DNA from: Olsenella uli
GTDB taxonomy: Bacteria > Actinomycetota > Coriobacteriia > Coriobacteriales > Atopobiaceae
Assembly (NCBI RefSeq): GCF_016899935.1
Contig: NZ_JACJJK010000004.1
Span: 1-64,000, forward strand
DNA length: 64,000 nucleotides
Direction: 5' to 3'
In this document: piece by piece, positions 10,881-20,935 of the stretch
Numbering within the stretch: position 1 is the first letter of the stretch
How the letters are laid out: each line of letters begins with the position of its first letter
The notes under the pieces: model-generated
The model's database searches: none
The model's input: the letters and a program-made list of their open reading frames with translations, nothing else
Told to the model about the DNA's origin: nothing
Position numbers and translations under genes: made by a program

Positions 10881-11330
10881 GGGGTCCGGGAATCTGCGGG
10901 CTTGTTCCGGGCGATTCTAGGAATCGCCGGGTTTGTTCCGGGCGGTTCCAGGAATTCGGGCCCTTGTTCCGGTCGCCTCCGGGAATCGGCGAGCTTGTCC
11001 CGAGCGGTTCCGAGAATCGGCGACCTTGCACAGCCGAGACCCCTTTCCGCGCGACAAGGGCAGCGTTTTTAAGAAGCTCGTGCAACAAGAGCGCCAATTC
11101 CGAGAAGAACGCGCGACAAGGTCGGCTTATTTTAGATAGCCTTGCGACAAGGGCGTCCATTCTTGGAAGACCCCGCGACAAGGTCAGCGATTCCCGGATG
11201 CCAGCGCAACAAGGACGGTGATTCCTGGAGCGCCGCGCGACAAAGGCGGTGTTTCCCGGAAAGTCCTGCGACAAGGGCGGCGATTCTTGGAAGGCCCCGC
11301 AGCAAGGACGGCGCTTCCCGCCCGGACCGG
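10881..11330. repeat. 31-bp phased palindromic repeat array B
   Basis: The longest array, about 450 bp. From about 11075 to 11330 units read forward: CGACAAGGGCGTCC, CGACAAGGTCAGCG, CAACAAGGACGGTG, CGACAAAGGCGGTG, CGACAAGGGCGGCG, each exactly 31 bp from the next. From 10881 to about 11030 the units are inverted (CTTGTTCC..GGAATC). It fills the gap between the tRNA-Leu promoter and the kinase promoter (TAGAAT at 11341). Short ORFs across it change frame with the 31-bp period and are not genes. Confidence 0.85.
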
Positions 11331-11340
11331 TCGCAAGCGC

Positions 11341-11346
11341 TAGAAT
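11341..11346 (+). promoter_or_regulatory. -10 element (TAGAAT) of the kinase-FHA-PBP cluster
   Basis: TAGAAT 40 bp before the GTG start at 11387, immediately to the right of array B. Confidence 0.5.
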
Positions 11347-11386
11347 GGCACCACACGGCCGGAAGCAGCTGAAACGAGGAGGAGCC

Positions 11387-13156
11387 GTGAGCGAGACGCC
11401 CACGAGGGTGCACGCCACCCCCCTGCTGTCCGCGGCCCAGCCGCGCGACGAGTACCTGCTCGGCCGCTACCGCGTGCTCGAGCGGCGCGGGCGCGGCGGC
11501 TTCGGCACGGTCTGCACCTGCTGGGACCGGCGCCTGCAGCGGCGCGTGGCCATCAAGCGCATGCCGCTCGCCGCAGAGACCGGCACCACGGCCGAGGAGG
11601 CGCTCGCCGAGGCGCGCACGGCCTGCATGCTCGGGCACCCCAACATCGTCACGGTCTTTGACTTCGAGACGGACGGGACCTTCGCCTACCTCGTCATGGA
11701 GTACGTCGACGGCCTCAACCTCGCCGAGCTGCTCGCCCGCGTGGAGGGCGGCCGCCTGACCCCGGACGAGTGCGCCCACGTGCTGCAGAGCGTGGCCCGC
11801 GCGCTCGCCTTCGCGCACGAGAACCGCGTCCTGCACCTCGACATCAAGCCGACCAACATCATGATCGACCGCCAGGGCGTCGTGAAGCTCGCGGACTTTG
11901 GCATGGCGACCCTCGCCTCGGCGGCGGGCTACGGCGACGCGCGCGGCGGGACCGTGGGCTACATGCCGCCCGAGCAGATCGACGGCGCCATGGTCGACGA
12001 GCGCACCGACGTCTTCTCGCTCGCGGTCGTGACCTGGCAGGCCCTCACCGGCGCAAACCCGTTCCTGGCGAGAAGCGCGGAGGACTCGCGCCGGCGCATC
12101 GCCAAGGGGCCCGGGCGGCTCGCGCGGCTCTGCCCCGGGATCGACCCGGGCGTGGAGACGGCGCTTCTGGCAGAGCTGTCGCCCTCCCCCTCGGGGCGCA
12201 GCGCCGACGCGCTCGACCTTGCCGACGAGCTCGTCCCGCGCCTGGGGATCCCCGCGATGGGCGCCGAGTCCCTGCGCGAGCTCGTCTCCCAGGCCGAGAA
12301 GGACGACGAGCCGGACGCCGACGGTCGGGTGCGCCGCGACGCCGCCCGTCCCGCCCCGCGCCTGCCGGAGGGCCTCGCGGCGCGCCTGGCCACGGGCCTG
12401 GCCGCCTTCTCCGCGCTCAGGCTCCTCGTCCCCGGGATCCCGTGGCTGGGCGACGGCGCGCCCGGCGTCGTGGCGCCGCTCGTCTGCGGGCTGCTCGGCG
12501 CCCTCTGGCCGCCCGCGACGGGGCCGCTGCCGGCGCTCGCCCTGACGGCCGCGCTCGCGGCGGCGCCGGACGGGGACAGGGCGGGCGTTCTTCTCGCCGG
12601 GGCGCTGCTCGTGGCCACCCTGGCGTGGTGGGCGGTCTTCGGGCGCCGGGAGCGCCTCACGTCGCTCGCCGTCCTCCTGCCGTGCTGCCTGCCCTCGCCG
12701 GTCTCGGGCGCCGCGCTCGCGGGCTACGCGCTCGACCCGCTCCCGGCAGCGCTCACCGGCCTGCTGGGATACCTGACCGGCGCCCTCTACCACGCGGCGG
12801 TCTCGTCCTCCTTCGCAGCCGGTCCGCTCGGGGCGGCGCTGCTCGCCGGGGCGGCCGACCCCTCGTTCTGGCTCCTGCTCGTCGGCTCCGTGGCCTGCGC
12901 GGCGCTCTCCTCCGCCGTCGCGCTGCGCGGCTCGGTGGCGAGCGGGGTCGCCGGGCAGCTCCTTGGCCTGGCCTGCATAGTCGCCTCCGGCGTCCTCGCA
13001 GCTAGGATGGAGAATAGCGGTATATGGCCCGCCCTCGACTGGTCCGCGCTCGTCCTTGCGGTACTCTTGACTGTGCTTATGTGCATCGCGACCGTCCTGC
13101 GAGGGCCTCTCGACGAGGACCGGGAAGGCGAGGAGATAGATGAGTTTTCTGAGTGA
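11387..13156 (+). CDS. Serine/threonine protein kinase with polytopic membrane C-terminus
   Basis: 589 aa. An N-terminal Hanks-type kinase domain (about 25-300) has a glycine-rich loop RRGRGGFGTV, ATP lysine in VAIKRMP, catalytic loop HLDIKPTNIMI (HLD instead of HRD), DFGMA, and PPEQ in the activation segment. After an acidic linker the C-terminal third is a run of six or more hydrophobic segments, so the kinase is membrane-anchored by a polytopic domain rather than by one helix. Start is the GTG at 11387 after GAGGAGGAG. It is the first gene of the cluster and overlaps the FHA gene. It lacks PASTA domains, unlike the second kinase. The signal it senses is unknown. Confidence 0.9.
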   Translation: MSETPTRVHATPLLSAAQPRDEYLLGRYRVLERRGRGGFGTVCTCWDRRLQRRVAIKRMPLAAETGTTAEEALAEARTACMLGHPNIVTVFDFETDGTFAYLVMEYVDGLNLAELLARVEGGRLTPDECAHVLQSVARALAFAHENRVLHLDIKPTNIMIDRQGVVKLADFGMATLASAAGYGDARGGTVGYMPPEQIDGAMVDERTDVFSLAVVTWQALTGANPFLARSAEDSRRRIAKGPGRLARLCPGIDPGVETALLAELSPSPSGRSADALDLADELVPRLGIPAMGAESLRELVSQAEKDDEPDADGRVRRDAARPAPRLPEGLAARLATGLAAFSALRLLVPGIPWLGDGAPGVVAPLVCGLLGALWPPATGPLPALALTAALAAAPDGDRAGVLLAGALLVATLAWWAVFGRRERLTSLAVLLPCCLPSPVSGAALAGYALDPLPAALTGLLGYLTGALYHAAVSSSFAAGPLGAALLAGAADPSFWLLLVGSVACAALSSAVALRGSVASGVAGQLLGLACIVASGVLAARMENSGIWPALDWSALVLAVLLTVLMCIATVLRGPLDEDREGEEIDEFSE

Positions 13157-14234
13157 CTTCGAGTCCCGGATCGGCTCCGTCTTTGGCGCGGCGCCCCAAG
13201 GCTACACCGAGCCCTTCTCGTTCAAGAAGCTCGCCAAGCGCGCCGCGCGCGAGATGGAGAACGAGACCTACGAGATCGACGGCGTGGACACCGCGCCCGC
13301 CCTCTACACCGTGCTCGTCTCCGCCACCGACGATTCCCTGATGCGCCCGCTCTACGAGCAGATCACCTACGAGACTTCCTCGTTCGTGACGGCCCAGGCC
13401 CAGAAGAAGGGCTACGCGTTCGTGGGCAGCCCCCTCGTGCGCTTCATGGTCGACCCGTCCCTCAAGTCCGGCAAGTTCGCCGTCTTCGCCGAGAACGTGG
13501 ACGCGGGCACGCTCGCGCGCCTGCGCGAGGAGGAGCGCGCGTTTCTCGCCGGCAACTCGAGCGCCGGCGGCGCCGCGGCCCAGGTGCACCCGCGCGGGCG
13601 CCGCCGCGAGGCGCCGGTCGCCGAGGTCGCCCCGGCCCAGACGCCGGTCCCGACCCCCGCTCCCGTGCCGACCCCGGCCCCGACCCCGGCGCCCGCTTCC
13701 GTGGACGACGGCCTCGACGTGATGCCGCTCGACATGATCGAGCCCCTGCCCGTGGCCTCCGCGTCCTCCTCGACCCCCATGCCGGTGCCCCTGGGCGGCC
13801 CCGCCCCGGTCGTCGTGCCCGGCGAGGGCCCCGGCGCCGCGCCCGTCCCACAGACCCAGCGCCGCAACGTGCCGCTCGTCGACCCGCGCCGCGGCGTGGG
13901 CGAGCCCGTCGCGGCCGCCGCTCCCGCCGCCGAGCCCCGCCCGGCGACCTGCCTGCTCATCGACCGCCAGAGCGGCCAGACCTACACCGCGAGCGCGCCG
14001 TCCACGATCATCGGCCGCGAGCGCTCCCAGTCCGGCGTCGTCCTGCGCGACCCCAACGTCTCGCGCCGCCACGCCCAGCTCTCCTTCGACGGCCGCGACT
14101 GGCACATCGCCGACCTCGGCTCCACCAACGGCACGCTGGTCAACGACGTCGACGTCCGCGAGTGCGTCCTGCGCGACGGCGACCTCATCACGCTCGGCCT
14201 CATGAACCTCGAGTTCAGGGAGAACCCGCGATGA
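13140..14234 (+). CDS. fhaA: FHA-domain protein, FhaA type (DUF3662 + FHA)
   Basis: 364 aa. The N-terminal domain (about 1-135, FLSDFESRIGSVFGAAP...) matches the DUF3662 module of actinobacterial FhaA. A Pro/Ala-rich linker (about 160-250, PVPTPAPVPTPAPTPAPA) leads to a C-terminal FHA phosphothreonine-binding domain (about 275-364) with GRERSQSGVVL, SRRHAQL and DLGSTNGTLVND. FhaA proteins bind phosphorylated partners of PknB-type kinases and scaffold peptidoglycan synthesis at the membrane. The ATG overlaps the upstream kinase by 17 bp and the next gene by 4 bp, so the cluster is translationally coupled. Confidence 0.92.
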   Translation: MSFLSDFESRIGSVFGAAPQGYTEPFSFKKLAKRAAREMENETYEIDGVDTAPALYTVLVSATDDSLMRPLYEQITYETSSFVTAQAQKKGYAFVGSPLVRFMVDPSLKSGKFAVFAENVDAGTLARLREEERAFLAGNSSAGGAAAQVHPRGRRREAPVAEVAPAQTPVPTPAPVPTPAPTPAPASVDDGLDVMPLDMIEPLPVASASSSTPMPVPLGGPAPVVVPGEGPGAAPVPQTQRRNVPLVDPRRGVGEPVAAAAPAAEPRPATCLLIDRQSGQTYTASAPSTIIGRERSQSGVVLRDPNVSRRHAQLSFDGRDWHIADLGSTNGTLVNDVDVRECVLRDGDLITLGLMNLEFRENPR

Positions 14235-14644
14235 TCGAGCTCGTGCTGTTCGCGGGGCGCATCCTGCTGGTCGTCGTCCTCTACCTCTTCCTCTTCGCGG
14301 TCATGCGCACCGGCGTGGGCCTCGTGCGCGGCCAGCGCCGCGACGCCGCCATCTGGGCGATCGACGTCGAGAAGGGCACGCGCTCCCTGCGCGGCCTGCA
14401 CGTCGACATCCTCGGGCCGATCGTCATCGGCCGCTCCCCCTCCTCCGACGTCGTGATCGACGAGCCGTACGTCTCCTCCACGCACGCGCGCCTCGCCCTC
14501 CAGGGCCCCGCGCTCGTCCTCGAGGACCTCGGCTCCACCAACGGCACCCTCGTCAACGGGCACGTCATCGACCAGCCCGTCACGCTGCGCGAGGGCGACG
14601 AGGTCCAGGTCGGCGACACCATCATGCGAGTGAGTCGCGGATGA
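14231..14644 (+). CDS. fhaB: Membrane-anchored FHA protein, FhaB (FipA) type
   Basis: 137 aa. An N-terminal transmembrane helix (about 4-26, LVLFAGRILLVVVLYLFLF) is followed by an FHA domain with GRSPSSDVVI, SSTHARL and DLGSTNGTLVNG. In mycobacteria the equivalent gene sits in the same operon, and its product links kinase signalling to the divisome. ATGA overlaps with both the preceding and the following genes indicate coupling. Confidence 0.92.
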   Translation: MIELVLFAGRILLVVVLYLFLFAVMRTGVGLVRGQRRDAAIWAIDVEKGTRSLRGLHVDILGPIVIGRSPSSDVVIDEPYVSSTHARLALQGPALVLEDLGSTNGTLVNGHVIDQPVTLREGDEVQVGDTIMRVSRG

Positions 14645-15882
14645 CGTCCGCCGAGGCACAGACGGCCCCCCTCCAGGAGCCGACCAACGCCCCGGGCCGC
14701 GCCGAGATCCCCGTCGAGGGGCGCGTCGGCGCGGACGCCGTCTCGGGCTCCAACGAGTTCATCTCCTGGGGCGCCCGCAGCGACGTGGGCCTCGTGCGCG
14801 GCCACAACGAGGACTCCTTCCTGCTGCGCACGCCGCTCTTCATGGTCTCGGACGGCATGGGCGGCCACGCCGCCGGCGAGGTGGCGAGCTCGATCGCGGT
14901 GGAGACCGTGGGCGAGCAGGCCCCCGGCACGGCCGACGACGTCCTTCTCGGCGCCGCCGTCGAGGCCGCCAACATGGCCGTCATCGAGGCGGCCGAGCAG
15001 GGCATCGGCAAGCCCGGCATGGGCTGCACCGCCACCGCCGTGCTCGTCGAGAAGAACAAGATGGCCGTGGCCCACGTGGGCGACTCGCGCGCCTACGTCC
15101 TGCGCCAGGGCACGCTCGTGCGCGTCACGCACGACCACTCCTACGTGGAGGAGCTCGTGGACGCCGGGGAGATCACGGCCGACGAGGCCCGCACGCACCC
15201 CTCCCGCTCCATCATCACCCGTGCCCTGGGCTCCGACCCGGACATGTACGCCGACCACTTCTCCCTCGAGGTCAACGACGGCGACCGCATCATCCTCTGC
15301 TCGGACGGTCTCTCGTCGATGATCTCCGACGCGGAGATCGAGTCCGTCGCGGTCTCGAGCGCCACGCCGCAGCAGGCGGCCGACAACCTCGTGGCCGCCG
15401 CGCTCACCGCCGGCGGGGCCGACAACGTCACCGTCGTCGTGGTGGACGTCCTGAACGACGGCCTCGCCGACGCCGCCCGCAGGCGCCTCGTCCGGCGCGC
15501 GGGCATCATCGGGGGCGTGGTCGTGGCGCTCGTGGCGCTCGCGGTGCTTCTCGCCGCCGCGCTCGTACGCAGCGAGTGGTTCCTCGGCGTCAACGGCACC
15601 ACCGTGGGCCTCTACCGGGGCGTCAGCGGCAGCTTCCTCGGCGTGCCCACCTACGAGCTCGTGGGGACGAGCTCCGTCGAGCTCTCCGACCTGCCCACCT
15701 CCGTCCAGGACCAGCTCGCGCAGGGCATCCGCGTGGACAGCGAGGAGGCGGGCCGCGAGGTCATCGACTCCTACCATGACCAGATCAACGCCGAGAAGGA
15801 CCGCGCCGCGGAGATTGCCGAGACGGCGCGCTCCGAGACGGACGGCGCCACGGCCGATGACGCGGGGGGCGATCAGCAGTGA
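14641..15882 (+). CDS. pstP: PP2C-family protein phosphatase (PstP type)
   Basis: 413 aa. A cytoplasmic PP2C domain (about 38-275) shows the metal-binding motifs [33 protein letters not shown] and [13 protein letters not shown] transmembrane helix (about 285-308, [23 protein letters not shown]) is followed by an extracytoplasmic region of about 100 aa. It should reverse Ser/Thr phosphorylation by the two kinases of the cluster. It overlaps fhaB by 4 bp and the SEDS-PBP gene by 4 bp. Confidence 0.94.
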   Translation: MTSAEAQTAPLQEPTNAPGRAEIPVEGRVGADAVSGSNEFISWGARSDVGLVRGHNEDSFLLRTPLFMVSDGMGGHAAGEVASSIAVETVGEQAPGTADDVLLGAAVEAANMAVIEAAEQGIGKPGMGCTATAVLVEKNKMAVAHVGDSRAYVLRQGTLVRVTHDHSYVEELVDAGEITADEARTHPSRSIITRALGSDPDMYADHFSLEVNDGDRIILCSDGLSSMISDAEIESVAVSSATPQQAADNLVAAALTAGGADNVTVVVVDVLNDGLADAARRRLVRRAGIIGGVVVALVALAVLLAAALVRSEWFLGVNGTTVGLYRGVSGSFLGVPTYELVGTSSVELSDLPTSVQDQLAQGIRVDSEEAGREVIDSYHDQINAEKDRAAEIAETARSETDGATADDAGGDQQ

Positions 15883-18857
15883 GGCGCAGAAGGTACGCGG
15901 GCGCGCTGTCGCGCTCCGAGGTCGAGGCCTCCGTCATGGCCGCGCCGCTTCCCGCAGAGCGCGGGCGCCGGCACGGCCACGGCCGCCGCAACACCGAGCT
16001 CTTCCTGCTCTGCCTCGCGGCTGTGCCGGTCCTGTTGCTCTACGCGATGTACGTCCTCAACTCCGACGCCCAGCTGAGCCTCTCCACGCTCGGGGTGCCG
16101 CTCGGGCTCTTCGGCGCCTTCGCGGCCGCCCACGTGGCGATCCGCTTCCTCGCGCCGGGCGCCGACCCCGCCGTCCTGCCCATCGTCTTCGTGCTCTCGG
16201 GGACCGGCATCACCTTCCTCACGCGGCTCGCGCCGGACGCGGCGGTGAGCCAGGTCGTGTGGCTGTTCCTCTCCGTGGCCGCGATGGTGGCCGTGCTGGC
16301 CGTGGTGCGGGACCTCGACGCGCTCGCCGACTACAAGTACACGCTGGGGATAGCCGGCGTGGTCCTTCTCGTCCTGCCCATGATCTTGGGCACCGAGCAG
16401 AACGGCTCCAAGCTCTGGATCTACATCGGCGGCTTCAGCTTCCAGCCCGGCGAGTTCGCCAAGATCGCGATCACGCTCTTCCTGGCGTTCTACCTCGCCA
16501 CCAACCGCGAGGCGCTCTCCGCGTCCATGCGCAAGCTGGGGCCCTTCTCGCTGCCGCGCCTGCGCATGCTGCTCCCGCTGCTGGTCATGTGGGGCATCAG
16601 CCTGCTCGTCGTGATCTTTGAGACGGACCTCGGCAGCGCCCTGCTCTTCTTCGCGTTCTTCGTGATCATGATCTACGTGGCCACGGGCCGCGCGAGCTAC
16701 GTGGTGGTGAGCCTGCTTCTGCTCGCCGTCGGCGGCGTGGCGTGCTACTTCCTCTTCGGCCACGTGCAGAACCGCGTCAACATCTGGCTCGACCCGTGGT
16801 CGGCCGCGTCGAGCGGGGGCTACCAGATCGTGCAGGGCCTCTACTCGCTCGCCGACGGCGGCCTGGTGGGCACGGGCATCGGCAACGGCCTCTCCACGAC
16901 GATCCCCTTCGTCGAGAGCGACTTCATCTTCGCGGCGGTCGGCGAGGAGATGGGCCTTCTCGGCGCGTCGGCGATCCTGATCCTCTTCCTGCTCTTCTGC
17001 GTACGCGGCCTCGCGACGGCGGCGCGCGCCAAGTCCGACTGCTCCGCCTTCGCGGCCGTCGGCCTCACATGCGCCATCTCCATCCAGGCCTTCATCATCG
17101 TGGGCGGCGTCACCAAGCTCCTGCCGCTCACCGGCGTGACCCTGCCCTTCATGAGCCAGGGCGGCACGTCCCTTCTCGCCAGCTTCGTGATCGTGGGCCT
17201 GCTGCTGCGCGCCGGCGACGAGGGCACCGGGCGGGAGACGCAGATGCGCAGCGCGACCGAGCGCGAGAGCTCCCGGCGCGACCCCGTCCTCACCCTGACG
17301 AGCCAGATCCAGGCGCCGGGCGCGGCGGGCGCGCACGCGGCCTCCGTGGTCCACGGCAGCCACGCGCGCGGGCGCTTTGGCCTCACGACCGCCGAGTCCG
17401 GCGTGCTCGGGCGCGTGGCGCTCGGCAAGCGTCTGACCGCGCTCATCACGGTCTTCTCGCTCTTCTTTGCCGCGCTCGTGGCCAACCTGACCTACGTCCA
17501 GCAGATTGACGCGGACCGCATCCAGAGCCTGCCGACCAACAACCACACGATCGCGCGGAGCGCCTACGTGCAGCGCGGCGCGATCATCACCTCCGACGGC
17601 GTGACCCTCGCCGAGAGCACCCAGCAGCCCGACGGCACCTACACGCGCTCCTACCCGCAGGGCTCGCTCGCGCGTCACACCGTGGGCTACATCTCCACCC
17701 AGTACGGGACCGAGGGCGTCGAGGCCACGATGAACGAGACGCTCACCGGGCGGGAGGACTACTCCAACTGGCGCAGCGCCCTCTACTCCCTGGCCGGGGT
17801 CGCCCAGCCGGGCTCGACGGTCCAGCTGACCATCAACTCGCAGATCCAGCGCGCGGCCGAGCAGGCGCTCGAGGGGTACACGGGCGCGATCGTGGTGCTG
17901 GACCCGAAGACCGGCGCCGTGCTCGCGAGCGCGTCGTCGCCCACCTACACCGTGGACCAGCTCGACCAGGTGATCTCCTCCGGCACGGGCGGCGAGCTCG
18001 TCAACCGCGCCACGCAGGCGCTCTACGCGCCCGGCTCCACGTTCAAGGCCGTCACGCTCGCGGCCGCGCTCGACTCCGGCGCGACGTCGCTCGACGCCAC
18101 CGTGAGCGCGCCCGCCTCGATCGAGCTCGGCGGCGCCGAGGTGACCAACATCCATGACGCGGACTACGGCAACGTCTCCGTGTCCGACGCCTTTGCCGTC
18201 TCGGCCAACACGGCGTTCGGCCAGATCGGGCTCTCCACGGGGGCGGACACCCTCGTGAGCTACGCCAAGGCCTTCGGCTACGGGCAGGAGATCGGCCAGG
18301 ACTTCCCGTGCCTCGCCTCGCTCATGCCCGTCCCCGCCGAGATGACGGAGTGGGAGACGGCCTGGGCCGCGTGCGGCCAGCCGGTCGGCCAGCACGAGAG
18401 CCCGGCGGGCCCGCAGACCACGGTCATGCAGAACGCCGTGGTCGCCCAGGCGATCGCCAACGGCGGCGTGGCGATGGACCCCTACGTCGTCGGGCACGTG
18501 CTCTCGCCGGAGGGCGTCGAGACCTCCTCGACGGCGCCGCGCTCGCTCGGCCAGGTGGTCTCCGCCTCCACGGCCGACCAGCTCAAGGAGGCCATGCTCG
18601 GCGTGGTCGAGGGCGGCACCGGCACGGCGGCGCGGGTCTCGGGCACGCGCGTGGCCGGCAAGACCGGCACCGCCGAGGTCGAGAACGGCAACGTCAACTC
18701 GCTCTTCATCGGCTTCGCGCCGTACGACGAGCCCACGCTCGTGATATCGGTCTGCGTGGAGGGGCAGGGCAGCGACGTCGAGGGGCTCGCGGCCGGGATC
18801 GCCGGCCGGGTGCTCGCGACCTCCCTGCAGGTGCAGGCCGCCGGCGCGGGGAGCTGA
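15879..18857 (+). CDS. SEDS glycosyltransferase (FtsW/RodA) fused to a class B penicillin-binding protein
   Basis: 992 aa combining two proteins that are normally encoded by neighbouring genes. Residues about 35-445 form a polytopic SEDS domain with the SEDS signatures [27 protein letters not shown] and [13 protein letters not shown]. After a linker of about 70 residues and one further transmembrane helix ([17 protein letters not shown]) comes a class B PBP: active-site Ser in GSTFK near residue 720, SAN near 775, and KTGT near 928. It would polymerise lipid II and cross-link the glycan in one polypeptide. All catalytic motifs are intact and the frame is continuous. The linker includes [13 protein letters not shown], a plausible kinase target region, but this is inference. 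Confidence 0.95.
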   Translation: MRRRRYAGALSRSEVEASVMAAPLPAERGRRHGHGRRNTELFLLCLAAVPVLLLYAMYVLNSDAQLSLSTLGVPLGLFGAFAAAHVAIRFLAPGADPAVLPIVFVLSGTGITFLTRLAPDAAVSQVVWLFLSVAAMVAVLAVVRDLDALADYKYTLGIAGVVLLVLPMILGTEQNGSKLWIYIGGFSFQPGEFAKIAITLFLAFYLATNREALSASMRKLGPFSLPRLRMLLPLLVMWGISLLVVIFETDLGSALLFFAFFVIMIYVATGRASYVVVSLLLLAVGGVACYFLFGHVQNRVNIWLDPWSAASSGGYQIVQGLYSLADGGLVGTGIGNGLSTTIPFVESDFIFAAVGEEMGLLGASAILILFLLFCVRGLATAARAKSDCSAFAAVGLTCAISIQAFIIVGGVTKLLPLTGVTLPFMSQGGTSLLASFVIVGLLLRAGDEGTGRETQMRSATERESSRRDPVLTLTSQIQAPGAAGAHAASVVHGSHARGRFGLTTAESGVLGRVALGKRLTALITVFSLFFAALVANLTYVQQIDADRIQSLPTNNHTIARSAYVQRGAIITSDGVTLAESTQQPDGTYTRSYPQGSLARHTVGYISTQYGTEGVEATMNETLTGREDYSNWRSALYSLAGVAQPGSTVQLTINSQIQRAAEQALEGYTGAIVVLDPKTGAVLASASSPTYTVDQLDQVISSGTGGELVNRATQALYAPGSTFKAVTLAAALDSGATSLDATVSAPASIELGGAEVTNIHDADYGNVSVSDAFAVSANTAFGQIGLSTGADTLVSYAKAFGYGQEIGQDFPCLASLMPVPAEMTEWETAWAACGQPVGQHESPAGPQTTVMQNAVVAQAIANGGVAMDPYVVGHVLSPEGVETSSTAPRSLGQVVSASTADQLKEAMLGVVEGGTGTAARVSGTRVAGKTGTAEVENGNVNSLFIGFAPYDEPTLVISVCVEGQGSDVEGLAAGIAGRVLATSLQVQAAGAGS

Positions 18858-18859
18858 CG

Positions 18860-18922
18860 ATGATGGGCGCAACCGGACGCGACACCGGACGATACGACGC
18901 GGGCCCCGCCCGCGAGGGATAG
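18860..18922 (+). CDS. Possible 20-aa ORF in the pknB leader
   Basis: An ATG-ATG start overlapping the SEDS-PBP stop region opens a 20-codon frame ending at TAG (18922), 9 bp before the pknB start. It has no family or motif. It may serve only to carry ribosomes toward pknB. Weakly supported. Confidence 0.2.
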   Translation: MMGATGRDTGRYDAGPAREG

Positions 18923-18930
18923 GAGAGACG

Positions 18931-20868
18931 ATGACAGCGATGCTACTTGGCGGACGCTACCAGGTTCAGGACAAGATCGGCGCGGGCGGCATGGCCACGG
19001 TCTACCGCGGCCTCGACGAGGTACTCGGGCGCACGGTGGCGATAAAGACCATGCTGCCCCAGTACGCCAACGACCCCTCGTTCGCCGCGCGCTTCAAGCA
19101 GGAGGCCCAGGCGGCCGCCGCGCTGCAGAGCCCCTACATCGTGAGCGTCTACGACTGGGGCAAGGACGCGGACACCTACTACATCGTCATGGAGTACCTG
19201 CGCGGCACCGACCTCAAGAGCGGCATCCGCAAGCACGGCGCGCTCGACTGCAAGAAGGTCGCGCAGATCGGCTCGCAGATCGCGCAGGCGCTCTCGGTGG
19301 CGCACAAGCACGACATCATCCACCGCGACATCAAGCCGCAGAACATCATGGTGCAGCCGGACGGCAACATCAAGGTGATGGACTTCGGCATCGCGCGCGC
19401 CAAGAACAGCCACCTCACGCAGGACAACTCCGTCCTCGGCACCGCGCACTACGTCTCCCCCGAGCAGACGCAGGGCAAGGAGCTCGGCCCCACCACGGAC
19501 ATCTACTCGCTCGGCATCGTGATGTACGAGGCGGCCACCGGCCAGGTCCCCTTCCAGGGCGACGACGCCATCTCCGTGGCGCTCAAGCAGGTCAACGAGC
19601 AGCCCAAGCCGCCCAGCCAGCTCAACCCCGCCGTGGACCCGCAGCTCGAGGCCATCATCCTCAAGTGCATGCAGAAGAGCCCGGCCGACCGCTTCCAGAC
19701 GGCCGACGAGCTCTACCGGACGCTGCGCGACTACCTCGCCGGCCGCATGCAGGCCGTGAACTCCGCGACCGCCATGCTGCCCGTCCAGACGACCAACAAG
19801 CTCGACCGCAGCGCGGCGGGCGTCGGCGGCACCGCCCAGATGGCGCGCACCGAGCGCACGGGGCGCTTCTACACGCAGAGCGCCACGGCCCAGGCCGCCG
19901 AGGAGGAGGCGGAGCGGCAGCGCAAGCACCGTCGCAACGTCATCCTCGGCGTGGTGGGCGGCATCGCGGCCGTCGCGCTGATCGTGGCCGCGCTCGTCAT
20001 GGTGCTCGGCTCGGGCACGGCCACGGCGACGGTGCCCAACCTCGCCAACCTCACCGTGGAGCAGGCCGAGCAGGCCATCACTGATGCCGGCTTCGTGCCG
20101 GGCGAGCCCGAGTACACCTACAACGACAGCGTCGAGAAGGGCAAGGTCTGCGAGCAGGACCCGGCGGCGTACCGCGAGATGCCCGAGGGCAGCACCATCA
20201 ACTTCAAGGTCTCCAACGGCCCGACGCCCATCGAGCAGGTGGAGGTCCCCGACCTGCAGAACATGACGCAGGAGGAGGCCGAGGACGCGCTCGCCAAGGT
20301 CAACCTCACCCCCAACCGGGGCGCCGACGAGGAGAGCGACGAGGTCGAGAAGGGCAAGGTCTCCTCGCAGGACACCGAGCCGGGCGCCATGGTCGACGCC
20401 GGCACCACGATCACCTATCACATCTCCAGCGGCGCCAGCCAGAAGGTCATCCCCAACGTGATCGGTGACTCCGAGTCCAGCGCGCGCCAGCGCCTCGAGG
20501 ACGAGGGCTTCGTCGTGAGCGTGAACGAGGACTACTCCTCTTCGCCCGAGGGCACGGTCACGGCCGTCAACCCCGGCGTCGGGGAGTCGGCGGACGTGGG
20601 CTCCACGGTGACGATCACCGTCTCGCTCGGCGTCCAGTACGTTGACGTGACCAACGTCGTGGGCTGGACCGGGAGCCAGGCGAGCACCGCGCTCACCAAC
20701 AGCGGCTTCCACGTCACGGTCAACGGGCCGAACGACGGCATCGTCGTCTCCCAGTCCGCGACGGGGTCTGCGCCCTACGGCTCCACGATCACGCTCACGA
20801 CCGAGGCGCAGCAGACGACCACGCCGCCCGAGCCCGAGACTCCCTCGGGCGGCGAGACCACCGAGTAG
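18931..20868 (+). CDS. pknB: Serine/threonine kinase with four PASTA domains
   Basis: 645 aa PknB/StkP-type kinase. Kinase domain (about 9-270): GAGGMATVY, ATP lysine K39 in VAIK, HRDIKPQN with D133, DFG at 151. Juxtamembrane linker rich in R, E and A. Transmembrane helix about 336-360. Four extracellular PASTA repeats follow (about 369-434, 438-505, 509-575, 577-640), each with the V-P-x-L/V...A...L pattern. PASTA domains bind peptidoglycan fragments and lipid II, and the kinase adjusts wall synthesis and division. A Thr/Ser/Pro/Glu tail ends the protein. Start ATG at 18931 after TAGGAGAG. Confidence 0.97.
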   Translation: MTAMLLGGRYQVQDKIGAGGMATVYRGLDEVLGRTVAIKTMLPQYANDPSFAARFKQEAQAAAALQSPYIVSVYDWGKDADTYYIVMEYLRGTDLKSGIRKHGALDCKKVAQIGSQIAQALSVAHKHDIIHRDIKPQNIMVQPDGNIKVMDFGIARAKNSHLTQDNSVLGTAHYVSPEQTQGKELGPTTDIYSLGIVMYEAATGQVPFQGDDAISVALKQVNEQPKPPSQLNPAVDPQLEAIILKCMQKSPADRFQTADELYRTLRDYLAGRMQAVNSATAMLPVQTTNKLDRSAAGVGGTAQMARTERTGRFYTQSATAQAAEEEAERQRKHRRNVILGVVGGIAAVALIVAALVMVLGSGTATATVPNLANLTVEQAEQAITDAGFVPGEPEYTYNDSVEKGKVCEQDPAAYREMPEGSTINFKVSNGPTPIEQVEVPDLQNMTQEEAEDALAKVNLTPNRGADEESDEVEKGKVSSQDTEPGAMVDAGTTITYHISSGASQKVIPNVIGDSESSARQRLEDEGFVVSVNEDYSSSPEGTVTAVNPGVGESADVGSTVTITVSLGVQYVDVTNVVGWTGSQASTALTNSGFHVTVNGPNDGIVVSQSATGSAPYGSTITLTTEAQQTTTPPEPETPSGGETTE

Positions 20869-20900
20869 CGCTCCGCCTTCCAACGGACTTGCAGCCGCAG

Positions 20901-20935
20901 CCCCCGCTCGTGAATTCACGAGCGGGGGTTCTTCT
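20901..20935 (+). terminator. Terminator of the kinase/PBP cluster
   Basis: Perfect 28-bp palindrome (half-site CCCCCGCTCGTGAA) followed by TTCTTCTC. A half copy of the palindrome (GTGAATTCACGAGCGG) recurs at 20963-20978. Confidence 0.85.

Noticed and set aside
10812-11221. Short arginine-rich ORFs across the repeat arrays
   Set aside because: Their peptides (DKGGDSWK, TRAAIPGSP, RQGRRFLE) are the three frames of the 31-bp unit; no ribosome binding sites.
10881-11330. CRISPR array
   Set aside because: Units abut each other at 31 bp without unique spacers, they invert halfway, and no cas gene is near.
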